This document shows positions 1 to 7,093 of a stretch of 53,478 bases of DNA, in pieces. Origin of the DNA: Nitrospira japonica (GTDB lineage: Bacteria > Nitrospirota > Thermodesulfovibrionia > UBA6902); NCBI GenBank assembly GCA_020723105.1, contig DYJL01000020.1, positions 1-53,478 of the forward strand, in the 5' to 3' direction. The position numbers were made by a program, and so were the translations under genes. The notes beneath the pieces were generated by a model, which saw only the letters and a program-made list of their open reading frames with translations, was not told where the DNA came from and made no database searches. How positions within the stretch are numbered: the stretch's first letter is position 1; each line of letters begins with the position of its first letter.

Positions 1-2
1 AA

Positions 3-179
3 AGAAACCGTTCGGACAAAACCGGATTAACTGTTCGAATAGACCGGATTAGGCAGTTAAGGGAAGAAATTGAAAAAAATGGAATTAGTGAAGGTACACT
101 TAAGCATATTAAATCATTAATTACGATACATGGAAACGAGACGTTAAACAATTTTCTTGAAGGGTTTTTGAAAAAATAA
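3..179 (+). CDS. 3' end of an unknown gene cut by the window edge
   Basis: An open frame enters from the left edge and stops with TAA at 177-179, giving about 58 C-terminal residues that are basic and helical (ending NFLEGFLKK). No family is recognised. It lies on the same strand as the element genes that follow. The first 50 bases contain the octamer CCGGATTA twice, so the extreme left part could be repeat sequence read through rather than selected protein. A longer sequence to the left would settle whether the frame continues. Confidence 0.4.
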   Translation, partial: RNRSDKTGLTVRIDRIRQLREEIEKNGISEGTLKHIKSLITIHGNETLNNFLEGFLKK

Positions 180-260
180 TGAAAGTGCGTTTTATGACTT
201 TAGGAATTATTGAAGAAAAAAGTTAAATAAACTGGATTCCCTTACCAGTATAAAAAGGAA

Positions 261-956
261 ATGAAAAAGAAAAAAAGAAATTCTATTTACTGCAAAGCAA
301 ATCATTTTCCGGTTAATAACTTTCAGAAAATCGTTACGGATAAAAAGAACGCCGATACAATAAAACTGTTACTTTTCTTTAACAAGAATCTTGTAACGGA
401 AATTGACAGCATATTAGAGCGAACGCAAAAGCCGATTGATATTATCCCTCATATATTTTTATCTCAAGGGATACAGGTCATTAAAGATGAACCGGGTATA
501 ACAAAAAAACTTACAACTGATATTCAATATTGGAACGAACTTTTAAAACAGAAAACTTTATCCGGCAAGACAGGGCAAATCAGAAAATATAAAAGGGAAG
601 ATGAAAACCGTTTATCACAGTATAAATATAAGCCGGATCATACTTTTTTACAGGCAAGGGGCATCAGAGCAAAAGCGGTATTTAATTACTTTAAAAAGAT
701 AGACGATGATATTGAAAAATCAAAATTGTATCGCTTGACTGCGGAGATAATTCATATATCGGAAAATGTTACCTTTATAGACACAAAAGAGAATCAGGAT
801 AAACTCAGGAAGAACAGAAAGGAACTTAAAAAAAAGTTACCCGGTTTTAAGGACAGCGATTTAAAAGACGATGCGCCGTACAAACCTTTAACTAAGACAG
901 AACTTGACGAACTTCAAAAAGAAATTAAAAATCAGATCGAGCAGTTACCCGCATAA
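261..956 (+). CDS. hypothetical protein of the integrated element
   Basis: This 231-residue lysine-rich protein has no motif I can assign. It starts at an ATG preceded by an AAGGA ribosome binding site (TAAAAAGGAAATG). Its second half is strongly charged and probably helical, with a run of Lys/Arg near residues 180-195, suggesting nucleic-acid or protein contact rather than a membrane role. There is no signal peptide. It sits two genes upstream of the primase-helicase, so a part in replication or early gene control of the element is possible, but this is only position-based inference. Confidence 0.6.
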   Translation: MKKKKRNSIYCKANHFPVNNFQKIVTDKKNADTIKLLLFFNKNLVTEIDSILERTQKPIDIIPHIFLSQGIQVIKDEPGITKKLTTDIQYWNELLKQKTLSGKTGQIRKYKREDENRLSQYKYKPDHTFLQARGIRAKAVFNYFKKIDDDIEKSKLYRLTAEIIHISENVTFIDTKENQDKLRKNRKELKKKLPGFKDSDLKDDAPYKPLTKTELDELQKEIKNQIEQLPA

Positions 957-990
957 ATATCATTATTTCTTCATAGATTAACCCTCAGAG

Positions 991-1344
991 TTGCTTAAAA
1001 AAAGATTTTTTGAAATTTTCAAGCAACATTCAATATTTCCGCTTTTCTCTATGTCAAGATACCTTTCAGAGGTAACAGGAATGGGAAAAGAAAAAGATTT
1101 ACTGATTCATAAACTCGAAATTGCAACGCATGTTTTTCTTCTCTCTAACGAATTTCCCACTCTAAAAAAATTAGATCGAGACATTATTTTTTCATTTAAG
1201 GACACGCCTGAAAACCGGGCCGCAATTGAATTTCATCGAAAGGGCGGGGCTTCTAATGTCAAAGAGTTTTTTGAAAAATATAAGGTGCTTAGAAATTTAA
1301 CCTATACCATGCGGGGAAGCACAGCAAACGGGGGCGGCAAATGA
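991..1344 (+). CDS. small hypothetical protein coupled to the primase gene
   Basis: This frame encodes 117 residues from a TTG start, or fewer from the in-frame ATG at 1051; neither has a strong ribosome binding site. Its TGA stop overlaps the ATG of the primase gene as ATGA (1341-1344), a typical arrangement for translational coupling, which supports a real gene. The product is basic and has no recognised domain. Its place directly ahead of the primase suggests an accessory replication function, an inference from context only. Confidence 0.55.
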   Translation: MLKKRFFEIFKQHSIFPLFSMSRYLSEVTGMGKEKDLLIHKLEIATHVFLLSNEFPTLKKLDRDIIFSFKDTPENRAAIEFHRKGGASNVKEFFEKYKVLRNLTYTMRGSTANGGGK

Positions 1345-3119
1345 ACAAACAGTCCATTTTAGACCGCCTCGACATCAAAGCTTTCTATACCTCTGAATTG
1401 CACTCAATCAGATGGAACGGAAACGGACAGGGCTTAACCCTATGCCCTTTCCATGATGATAAAAAAGAATCTCTTTCAATTAATCAGAAAACAGGGGTTT
1501 TCTTTTGCCATGCTTGCAATGAGACAGGTGATATATTTTCTTTCTATCAAAAAAAGCATAATGTTGACTTTAAAACAGCCTTAAAAGACCTTACTATAAA
1601 AGCAGGATTAAGCGCAGATGCAAAAAAGAAAATAGTCGAGGCTTATGACTATAAAGATACGGATGAAAGGCTTATATTCCAAACAGTGCGTTATGAACCT
1701 AAAGGATTTTCTCAAAGAAGGCCGGACACTAAGAATAAGAGCAGTTGGATTTACAACCTTAAAGATGTTCGTTTGGTCCCTTATAATCTGCCCGAAATTA
1801 TAAAGGCTGACAGCGTAATCATAAGCGAAGGAGAAAAGGACGTTGAAACTTTAAAGGTAATCGGTATAACTGCAACCTGCAACCCAATGGGAGCCGGAAA
1901 GTGGAGACCTGATTATAACCATTACTTTGAAGGCAAGAAAGTTGTGATCGTTCCCGATAATGACAAGTCCGGGAAGGATCATGCATTACAGGTAGCAAAG
2001 AATCTCAAAGGCATAGCTGGAACCGTCAAGATTATTAACCTTCCAGACCTGAAAGACAAAGAGGATATAACGGATTTTCTTAAGGCAGGCGGAACGAAAG
2101 AGAAGTTGATTGAGATTATTGAGGCAACGCCAGAATGGATAGCGGAAGAACCTAAACGCCTCATTGATTCCCTTCTGAAGTGGAACGATATTTTTTCTCT
2201 TGATGTAACAACGGAATATCTCCTTGAAAAGCTGATTCCTAAAAACAGCATAACTCTTTTATTTGGCCGGGGCGGGATCGGCAAAACGTCCCTTTGTATG
2301 CAGATAGCAAGGGCGATTGCAAACGGATTCCCTTTTGATGTTCTGCAAACAATCAAGACGCCGGTTTATTACATAGACTTTGAGAATCCTCTGTCAGTCC
2401 TCAAGGAGAGAGCCGGGAAAATAGGGCAATCAGATAACCTCTATGTATGGCACATTTCAAACGAAATACAGCCTCCGAAATTTGACGGGCATGAATGGGA
2501 GTTATACAAACAGTTGCCTCCGGGATTACTTATTTGTGATACCTTGAGGGCTTCTCACCTTTCAGACGAAAACGATTCAAGACCCATGAGCTTGATCATG
2601 GGAAGGCTGAAAGAACTCCGAGAAATTGGATTTACCATTTTATTATTACACCACACCCCGAAAGGAAACGAAAACACCTTTAAGGGATCGGGGGCCTTAC
2701 TGGATTTATGCGACCATGTGTTAGGGCTTGAAGAAGTGAAAGACCTTGAAGATGCTCCTGTAGAGTTTGACAAACATAACCTTTATAAATTCGGAGTAAG
2801 AATTAAAACTCGTTATGAACCTCATAGCATTTATCTAAATTTCAATCCTGACATCAAGGGATTTGATATTGCCAAGGACCCTGACCTTGAGAAAATGGGG
2901 GCTATCAAGGAACTGCTATTGCAATCGACAGAGCCTTTGAAACAGAAGGATTTGAGAGAAACGGTAAAAAAGGAATTGGACTTTTCAGACAAAGACATAA
3001 GACGGCTTTTGAAAAAAGGAACCGGGCTTTATTGGAATGCCGAGAAAAGCGATAAAAATGCGACTATCTACATACCAATAAATTCAGTTTGTCAGCCCCT
3101 TATATACCCGACAAACTGA
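1341..3119 (+). CDS. CHC2 zinc-finger / TOPRIM primase fused to RepA-like AAA ATPase
   Basis: This 592-residue replication protein joins primase and helicase-type modules. A CHC2-type zinc ribbon is at residues about 33-65 (Cys35, His38, Cys56, Cys59). A TOPRIM segment follows at about 155-250, with SEGEKD around Glu163 and PDNDKSG (Asp206, Asp208). A RecA/RepA-like ATPase is at about 295-470, with a glycine-rich Walker A loop ending GKTS (Lys315, Thr316) and a Walker B LLICD ending at Asp400. The C-terminus looks like a winged helix. Such fusions are used by phages, satellites and plasmids to prime and unwind their own DNA. Its stop is closely followed by a frame-shifted open frame with unusual coupling (see 3082-3435). 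Confidence in the domain calls is high; the exact replicon type is not proven. Confidence 0.9.
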   Translation: MNKQSILDRLDIKAFYTSELHSIRWNGNGQGLTLCPFHDDKKESLSINQKTGVFFCHACNETGDIFSFYQKKHNVDFKTALKDLTIKAGLSADAKKKIVEAYDYKDTDERLIFQTVRYEPKGFSQRRPDTKNKSSWIYNLKDVRLVPYNLPEIIKADSVIISEGEKDVETLKVIGITATCNPMGAGKWRPDYNHYFEGKKVVIVPDNDKSGKDHALQVAKNLKGIAGTVKIINLPDLKDKEDITDFLKAGGTKEKLIEIIEATPEWIAEEPKRLIDSLLKWNDIFSLDVTTEYLLEKLIPKNSITLLFGRGGIGKTSLCMQIARAIANGFPFDVLQTIKTPVYYIDFENPLSVLKERAGKIGQSDNLYVWHISNEIQPPKFDGHEWELYKQLPPGLLICDTLRASHLSDENDSRPMSLIMGRLKELREIGFTILLLHHTPKGNENTFKGSGALLDLCDHVLGLEEVKDLEDAPVEFDKHNLYKFGVRIKTRYEPHSIYLNFNPDIKGFDIAKDPDLEKMGAIKELLLQSTEPLKQKDLRETVKKELDFSDKDIRRLLKKGTGLYWNAEKSDKNATIYIPINSVCQPLIYPTN

Positions 3120-3435
3120 AAAACAGAACTTCACAGAGCCTGAAACGCTGACAAACAGGACATCATTAACCACTGAAAAAACCATTGATACTCTTGAGGT
3201 TGTCAGTTTTTCAGAGGGTGTTTGCCAAACTGAAAAACAGGAAGCCGTTGCCCTTGTACGGATAGAAGCAAAAAATGATCCGGGAACGAGCAAATTAACC
3301 CTTCCAAGATGCCCTAAAAATCATGCTGTCCGGGGTGACTGTAACGAGCGATTCGATGTAAAAGTAAGACCGGGCATTCAAGGACTGCAACGCTTCTGCA
3401 AGGTTAATAACTCATTTTGTGAGGTATCAGGATGA
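3082..3435 (+). CDS. start-less open frame after the primase, possibly its +1-frameshift extension
   Basis: This frame is open for about 117 codons and lies +1 relative to the primase, overlapping its last 38 bases. It has no ATG, GTG or TTG anywhere in frame, yet its TGA stop overlaps the ATG of the next gene as ATGA (3432-3435). The predicted tail carries a cysteine/histidine set (CPKNH, then three further Cys), reminiscent of a small zinc-binding unit. Either ribosomes shift +1 near 3082-3116, or a single-base indel (for example in the CCCC run at 3096-3099) has split the gene, or the assembly has an error there. A purely non-coding reading is less likely given the coupling and the open length. 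Confidence 0.45.
   Translation: MQFVSPLYTRQTEKQNFTEPETLTNRTSLTTEKTIDTLEVVSFSEGVCQTEKQEAVALVRIEAKNDPGTSKLTLPRCPKNHAVRGDCNERFDVKVRPGIQGLQRFCKVNNSFCEVSG
3085..3240. repeat. iteron-like repeats downstream of the primase-helicase
   Basis: Five related short motifs built on CTGACAAACTG and CTGAAAAACAG occur in about 155 bp: 3085-3095 (minus), 3110-3126 (plus), 3147-3158 (plus), 3199-3214 (minus) and 3226-3240 (plus). The 15-base word CAAACTGAAAAACAG is repeated exactly at 3112-3126 and 3226-3240. Clustered repeats beside a replication gene can be initiator-binding iterons. The exact copies are 114 bp apart, hence in frame, so protein-level repetition (QTEKQ twice) is an alternative. Confidence 0.4.
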
Positions 3436-3635
3436 ACACGCACAAACTCATGAATGACAAGTTGAAAGAGCTTCCAAAAATAATTAAAAATTCGTCTGCA
3501 ATAACAGACACACGCCTGAAAGACATTACGACGGGGCTACAACAAGCCTACTATCTCGATAATTTTGAGCAGTTTAACAAATCCATTAACACAATTAAGG
3601 TACTTCTTTCGAGGGATCAATATGAATTGTTTTAA
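3432..3635 (+). CDS. small hypothetical protein
   Basis: This frame encodes 67 residues, charged and probably all-helical, with no recognised family. Its ATG overlaps the stop of the preceding start-less frame as ATGA, so it is probably translated by coupling. It lies between the replication genes and the terminase-like gene. No signal peptide or membrane segment is visible. A role cannot be assigned. Confidence 0.5.
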   Translation: MNTHKLMNDKLKELPKIIKNSSAITDTRLKDITTGLQQAYYLDNFEQFNKSINTIKVLLSRDQYELF

Positions 3636-3662
3636 AATCAATGACATAGGAGGGCGTATCGC

Positions 3663-3749
3663 ATTCTTGGCAATTCTAATCCCTACAGCGATGGCGTAAC
3701 CACGAAAAAACTTATGTCATATTTCAACAGCAAAAATTCGGGGGAATAA
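3663..3749 (+). CDS. possible tiny gene with non-standard start
   Basis: A short frame ending LMSYFNSKNSGE stops with TAA immediately before the ATG of the terminase-like gene (TAAATG). A strong AGGAGG lies at 3648-3653, and the only codon at suitable spacing in this frame is ATT at 3663, a rare start. The preceding in-frame stop is TGA at 3642. The Shine-Dalgarno sequence and the tight junction are suggestive, but the frame is only 28 codons and the start is irregular. It could instead be a degraded gene or leader. Confidence 0.2.
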   Translation: MLGNSNPYSDGVTTKKLMSYFNSKNSGE

Positions 3750-4076
3750 ATGAAGGCACCAAAACATTTACGGAAAGCCGGGAAAAAGCACTGGCAACAA
3801 ATCATTAACGAATTTGAAATAAACGATAGTGGAGGGGCTTCAATCCTTCAGGTTGCTTGCGAATCACTTGACCGCCTGACTGAAATAAGAGAGGCCATAG
3901 ACAAAGAGGGTGTTACACAGTTAGACCGTTTCTCTCAAACCCGACCGCATCCACTGCTTGCAGAAGAGCATAAAGCGAAAGTTGCCTTTTTATCAGCAAT
4001 GAAAAACTTGAATTTAGACATCACACCAGAAAACAATTTTATAGGCCGACCACCGGGAAACAGCAAGAAGGTGTAG
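3750..4076 (+). CDS. P27-like phage terminase small subunit
   Basis: This 108-residue protein resembles the P27 family of terminase small subunits: an N-terminal PKHLRKAGKKHW segment, a helical middle with LQVACESLDRL, the RPHPLLAEE turn, then a KVAFLSAMKNLNLD helix, ending in a basic GRPPGNSKK tail. The family recognises packaging-site DNA and presents it to the large terminase ATPase. A normal prophage has the large terminase right downstream; here the following genes are small unrelated proteins. A lone small terminase is what phage satellites use to divert helper capsids. The family call rests on pattern memory, so a profile search is needed. Confidence 0.6.
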   Translation: MKAPKHLRKAGKKHWQQIINEFEINDSGGASILQVACESLDRLTEIREAIDKEGVTQLDRFSQTRPHPLLAEEHKAKVAFLSAMKNLNLDITPENNFIGRPPGNSKKV

Positions 4077-4077
4077 C

Positions 4078-4404
4078 ATGAAACGAAAGAATCGGAAAAT
4101 AAAAAAACAAGGATTACCAGATCATCTTTTAAATTATTTCTTAAACGGCAACATTCCAGAAAATGAGCATGAGGCGTTTGAAATCTTTTTAATGCTCGAT
4201 GAACGAAAAAAAGAACTTTGGAAAATAAACAGGGAAAATATTTTGAAACAATGGATAGCGGAACATCCGTTTACCAGACCCTTCGGATTTTGGCAGTTTG
4301 AGGATTTGCCGGAACGAAGAGACGAAAATGAACCCGAAAAAGAATTTCTTGAACGGTATGATCTTTTAACCAATGCCGAAAAATTACAAGAAAAAAACAT
4401 TTAA
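4078..4404 (+). CDS. phage-type small protein with RPFGFWQFE motif
   Basis: This frame encodes 108 residues and starts two bases after the stop of the small terminase gene. A central RPFGFWQFEDLPE motif resembles the Arg-Pro-aromatic-Trp-x-Phe-Glu motif common in small proteins beside phage terminase genes, whose function is not known. The rest is highly charged with a helical N-terminus. No zinc site or membrane segment is visible. The tight spacing implies one operon with the terminase-like gene and suggests a packaging-related or regulatory role, without proof. Confidence 0.55.
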   Translation: MKRKNRKIKKQGLPDHLLNYFLNGNIPENEHEAFEIFLMLDERKKELWKINRENILKQWIAEHPFTRPFGFWQFEDLPERRDENEPEKEFLERYDLLTNAEKLQEKNI

Positions 4405-4421
4405 AAAATGGAGGTAGAAAT

Positions 4422-4988
4422 ATGAAAGATTTAAAGGATTTGTCAGCAGAAAAAATCATAAACATTCTAAAAAGTAACCGGCTTACAAAAAAAATTCTAC
4501 AGGAAGCAGAGCAGGCGGAAGAACTGGTTAAGGAGCGAATAAAGATAAAACAGGAAACCGAAAAACTGAAAAAAGAAAAAGCAGAGAAATTGACAGAGTT
4601 AAAAGACCTTGTGGATTTAAGGCAGTTTGAATTTAACGAGGCAAAAGAAGCATTAAAAAAATCTCAAAAAGCATGGAGCGAAACGAACAGTCTTTTTATG
4701 AGTGAGAGTTATCACTTTGATAACGAAATTTTAAAACGGGAAAGTTTTCTCATGCAGACTGCACCGGTTAACCTTAAAGAAAAATTAAGCTATCTCCGGG
4801 ACAAACATGAATCTGTCAGGCATTCACAAATTGAAATAGGGAATGACATGGTCAATAAGCAGTTTTATAACAAAATTGTGAATTTCTCAAATGTGAATGA
4901 AATTTTAGAAAAAATGGCGGGCATCGAATCGGAAATTAAAAAAACTGAATTTAAAATCCTTAATCCTTCAACAGAAAGCGAGGTGTAA
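4422..4988 (+). CDS. coiled-coil hypothetical protein
   Basis: This 188-residue protein starts at an ATG preceded by GGAGGT (GGAGGTAGAAATATG), a strong ribosome binding site. Residues about 35-90 are nearly all Glu, Lys, Gln and Leu in a heptad-like pattern, predicting a long coiled coil, and a second helical region lies near the C-terminus. There is no signal peptide. In position it follows the packaging-type genes of the element, where scaffold or capsid-size proteins occur in satellites, but nothing in the sequence identifies it as one. Confidence 0.55.
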   Translation: MKDLKDLSAEKIINILKSNRLTKKILQEAEQAEELVKERIKIKQETEKLKKEKAEKLTELKDLVDLRQFEFNEAKEALKKSQKAWSETNSLFMSESYHFDNEILKRESFLMQTAPVNLKEKLSYLRDKHESVRHSQIEIGNDMVNKQFYNKIVNFSNVNEILEKMAGIESEIKKTEFKILNPSTESEV

Positions 4989-4989
4989 A

Positions 4990-5196
4990 ATGGAAAAAGC
5001 AATTTATCAAAAAACAGGAAAAAGCGGAGCGGAGAAAAGTTATGAAGCAGGCATCGAAGCGGGCAGGCCAACTAAATTTTCTTTTGACCACAGAACAGGG
5101 AAAGGGATTATCGTAAAAGATAATCCACTTGCAAAAAAAAGACGCAAACTAAAAGAGCTTAAAAAGAGGCAATTAAAATATTTAAAAAGCCGGTAA
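4990..5196 (+). CDS. small basic hypothetical protein
   Basis: This frame encodes 68 residues. It begins one base after the stop of the coiled-coil gene, so it is likely translated with it. It has an AGIEAGRPTKFSFD segment and a Lys/Arg-rich C-terminus (KKRRKLKELKKRQLKYLK) that suggests nucleic-acid binding. It is the last gene before the long inverted repeat at 5203-5265, probably the end of this transcription unit. Confidence 0.5.
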   Translation: MEKAIYQKTGKSGAEKSYEAGIEAGRPTKFSFDHRTGKGIIVKDNPLAKKRRKLKELKKRQLKYLKSR

Positions 5197-5202
5197 AAAA
5201 AT

Positions 5203-5265
5203 GAGGGCGGGCAGGCGGACAACGTCTATTTAGCGTACTTCCCGGCGTTAATAAAACCCGCCCTC
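5203..5265 (+). terminator. long-loop inverted repeat, possible terminator or structured RNA
   Basis: A perfect 9-bp GC-rich stem GAGGGCGGG / CCCGCCCTC pairs 5203-5211 with 5257-5265 across a 45-base loop. The loop can pair internally (AACG with CGTT). It stands out in an AT-rich setting between the small basic gene and the HTH gene. There is no long T-run after the stem, so simple intrinsic termination is uncertain; an origin or packaging-site structure is another option. Confidence 0.35.
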
Positions 5266-5317
5266 TCATTTAACGAAAAATTATCAGGCTGTCAGATTTT
5301 CAAAAGTTATTTGAAAA

Positions 5318-5638
5318 ATGAAAACAGAACTCGAAGAACAGGACATTGAAGCAATAGCGCAAAGAGTTGTAGAACTCCTGAAACCTTTACTGTTATCAGA
5401 TAACAGTCATACAGAGGATAGGCTTTTAACGGTTAAAGAGCTATCTAAATATACCGGATTATCAAAGCAGTGGATTTACAACAACAAGAAAAAATTAGAA
5501 CCGCAATACCTAAACGGTAAACCGCTTTTCAGGCTTTCAACAATAAATGCCATGCTGAAATCACAGAGAAACAATGATTCTGCATTATGCAATACTCCGG
5601 CCCTGAAAGTCAGAGATTTTAATAAACAAAAAAACTAA
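5318..5638 (+). CDS. helix-turn-helix protein, excisionase/AlpA-like
   Basis: This 106-residue protein has a MerR/excisionase-type winged helix-turn-helix at residues about 36-82: LLTVKELSKYTGLSKQWIYN followed by a short wing and a second helix. Proteins of this type act as recombination directionality factors or as AlpA-like activators in integrative elements. The N-terminus (about 1-30) is an amphipathic helix, possibly for dimerisation. It lies two genes upstream of the integrase, the usual neighbourhood for an excisionase. There is no clear ribosome binding site before the ATG. Which role it plays, excision or transcription control, cannot be told from sequence alone. Confidence 0.65.
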   Translation: MKTELEEQDIEAIAQRVVELLKPLLLSDNSHTEDRLLTVKELSKYTGLSKQWIYNNKKKLEPQYLNGKPLFRLSTINAMLKSQRNNDSALCNTPALKVRDFNKQKN

Positions 5639-5668
5639 TTGACAGTCCCTAACTAAGTTAGATATAAT
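5639..5668 (+). promoter_or_regulatory. sigma-70 promoter with operator palindrome
   Basis: A -35 box TTGACA (5639-5644) and a perfect -10 box TATAAT (5663-5668) are separated by 18 bp. The spacer contains the palindrome CTAACT-A-AGTTAG at 5649-5661, well placed for a repressor. The predicted transcription start, about 5675, falls at the ATG of the XRE gene at 5676. Confidence 0.8.
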
Positions 5669-5675
5669 TGCTGGT

Positions 5676-5906
5676 ATGAAAAACTGGACACCAAAAAATA
5701 TTCTCAACCTCAGAACTAAAATGAATCTGTCTCAACCTGCATTTGGAAATCTTTTAGGTGTCACAGGTAATTATATCTATCTCTTAGAAAAGGGGGTGAA
5801 ACAGGCAAGTAAAACATTAAAGCTGTTACTGGACTGTGTTGAACGGCAGTTCAAAGAAAACGAAAAAGGAAAGGAGAGTAAGAAGCATGGCAACCGGAAT
5901 TTATAA
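5676..5906 (+). CDS. XRE/Cro-CI family repressor of the element
   Basis: This 76-residue protein is essentially one lambda-repressor-type HTH (residues about 8-60; LSQPAFGNLLGVTGNYIYLLEKG). These proteins bind palindromic operators as dimers. The promoter just upstream has such a palindrome between its -35 and -10 boxes, so autoregulation is likely, and since the integrase overlaps its end the repressor probably controls integrase too. The ATG lies at the predicted transcription start and has no Shine-Dalgarno sequence, so the mRNA may be leaderless, as for the cI transcript of phage lambda from its maintenance promoter. Confidence 0.8.
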   Translation: MKNWTPKNILNLRTKMNLSQPAFGNLLGVTGNYIYLLEKGVKQASKTLKLLLDCVERQFKENEKGKESKKHGNRNL

Positions 5907-6939
5907 AAGAAGCTGTATTTACTGGATACGTTACACCGGACCAGACGGAAAGCAAAGGCGTGAATCTTCACACAGTGAAAAGTTTGATGTTGCAAAGTCA
6001 TTACTGATTGATCGTGAAAAATCCATTGAAAGGGGAGACGTTATTGAGAAAATCCCGGATAAGACTTTCAGGGAACTATCAGAACATTATTTAGACTGGA
6101 TTAAAGGCCGTCAGAAATCAGCAAGGACAAAAGGCTACCTCATAGGGCAGTTGTTATCAGTGTTCGGAGATACACAATTAAAAAGATTTACCACTGCATC
6201 AGTTGACCAATTACAGACCGATTTAATTAACAAAGGCTACAAACCGGCCAGTAATAACAAAATCTTGAATGTGTTAAAGCATGCATTCAATAAGGCATTA
6301 GAATGGAACTGGATTGCAGAGGACACTTTAAAGAGGATCAGAAAAGTAAAACCTTTGAAAGATACCGGAAAGCGGTTAAGATATCTTTCTAAGGAAGATT
6401 GTCAGACGCTTGTAAATGCTTGTCAGGGTTTAACAAGGGCAATCGTAATTACTGCACTCAACACAGGTATGAGAAAAGGTGAAATTTTGTCTTTAAAATG
6501 GGAACAGGTTGATTTAAAAAATAACCGTATCCTGTTAGACAGAACAAAGAACGGAAAGCGCCGGGAACTACCGATTAACAACACATTGAAGGAAACCTTA
6601 CAGGGTTTAACAAGACGGTTAGATATTCCCTATATGTTCTTTGATGCTGTTACAGGAAAGCCTATTAAGGATGTTAAGCGCAGTTTTCAGACAGCATTGA
6701 AAAGAGCAGGGATAAGAGACTTTCACTTTCACGACCTTCGACATACCTTTGCAAGTCATTTAGTCATGGCCGGAGTAGATATTACAACGGTCTCACGTTT
6801 GTTAGGACACCAGACCTTGACAATGACTTTACGGTACAGTCATTTATCAAAGGGACACCTTGATAATGCGGTGAACCTTTTAGACCGAACACTTAACGAA
6901 AATACAATTAGCACAAAATTAGCACAATTTGGGCGGTAA
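5887..6939 (+). CDS. int: tyrosine recombinase / integrase
   Basis: This 350-residue phage-type integrase carries the catalytic set: Arg196 in LNTGMRKGEI, Lys221 after LLDRT, His282 and Arg285 in HDLRHTF, His308 in LLGHQT and the nucleophile Tyr317 in LRYSHLS. The N-terminus (MATGIYKRSCIYW) is the usual arm-binding domain, followed by a SAM-like core-binding domain at about 60-150. I place the start at ATG 5887, which has AAGGAG at 5871-5876, rather than at an upstream ATG inside the XRE gene; the two genes overlap by 20 bp. The gene ends 36 bp from the 3' end of tRNA-Val, the probable attachment site, so it should catalyse integration there. Confidence 0.95.
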   Translation: MATGIYKRSCIYWIRYTGPDGKQRRESSHSEKFDVAKSLLIDREKSIERGDVIEKIPDKTFRELSEHYLDWIKGRQKSARTKGYLIGQLLSVFGDTQLKRFTTASVDQLQTDLINKGYKPASNNKILNVLKHAFNKALEWNWIAEDTLKRIRKVKPLKDTGKRLRYLSKEDCQTLVNACQGLTRAIVITALNTGMRKGEILSLKWEQVDLKNNRILLDRTKNGKRRELPINNTLKETLQGLTRRLDIPYMFFDAVTGKPIKDVKRSFQTALKRAGIRDFHFHDLRHTFASHLVMAGVDITTVSRLLGHQTLTMTLRYSHLSKGHLDNAVNLLDRTLNENTISTKLAQFGR

Positions 6940-6975
6940 GCTGAATGGGTGAGACTGGTAAGTTATTGAAAAATA

Positions 6976-7050
6976 TGGTAGGCGATGCTGGGATTGAACC
7001 AGCGGCCTCTTCCGTGTGAAGGAAGCGCTCTCCCACTGAGCTAATCGCCC
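6976..7050 (-). tRNA. tRNA-Val (CAC)
   Basis: The minus strand gives a complete cloverleaf: acceptor GGGCGAT paired with ATCGCCT (a G-U at the first pair), anticodon stem CTTCC/GGAAG with loop TTCACAC and anticodon CAC, T-arm with GGTTCAATCC, and an encoded CCA at 6976-6978. It reads GUG codons for valine. Its 3' end faces the integrase, 36 bp away, so the 3' half (about 6976-7010) is the likely attachment core, with the second copy expected beyond the left window edge. Confidence 0.96.
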
Positions 7051-7064
7051 TCAAGTGTTTATAA

Positions 7065-7093
7065 ATTATCACTTTCCCAATCCTCATTGTCAA
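7065..7093 (-). promoter_or_regulatory. promoter of tRNA-Val
   Basis: On the minus strand a consensus -35 TTGACA (7088-7093) is followed after exactly 17 bp by GATAAT (7065-7070). Transcription would start near 7058, a few bases before the mature tRNA 5' end at 7050. Confidence 0.75.

Noticed and set aside
4422-4988. Calling the coiled-coil protein a capsid scaffold
   Set aside because: Only position suggests it; heptads alone are not evidence.
5836-5886. Earlier ATG start for the integrase
   Set aside because: The ATG at 5887 has AAGGAG in place, and the extension is Lys/Arg-rich sequence overlapping the repressor.
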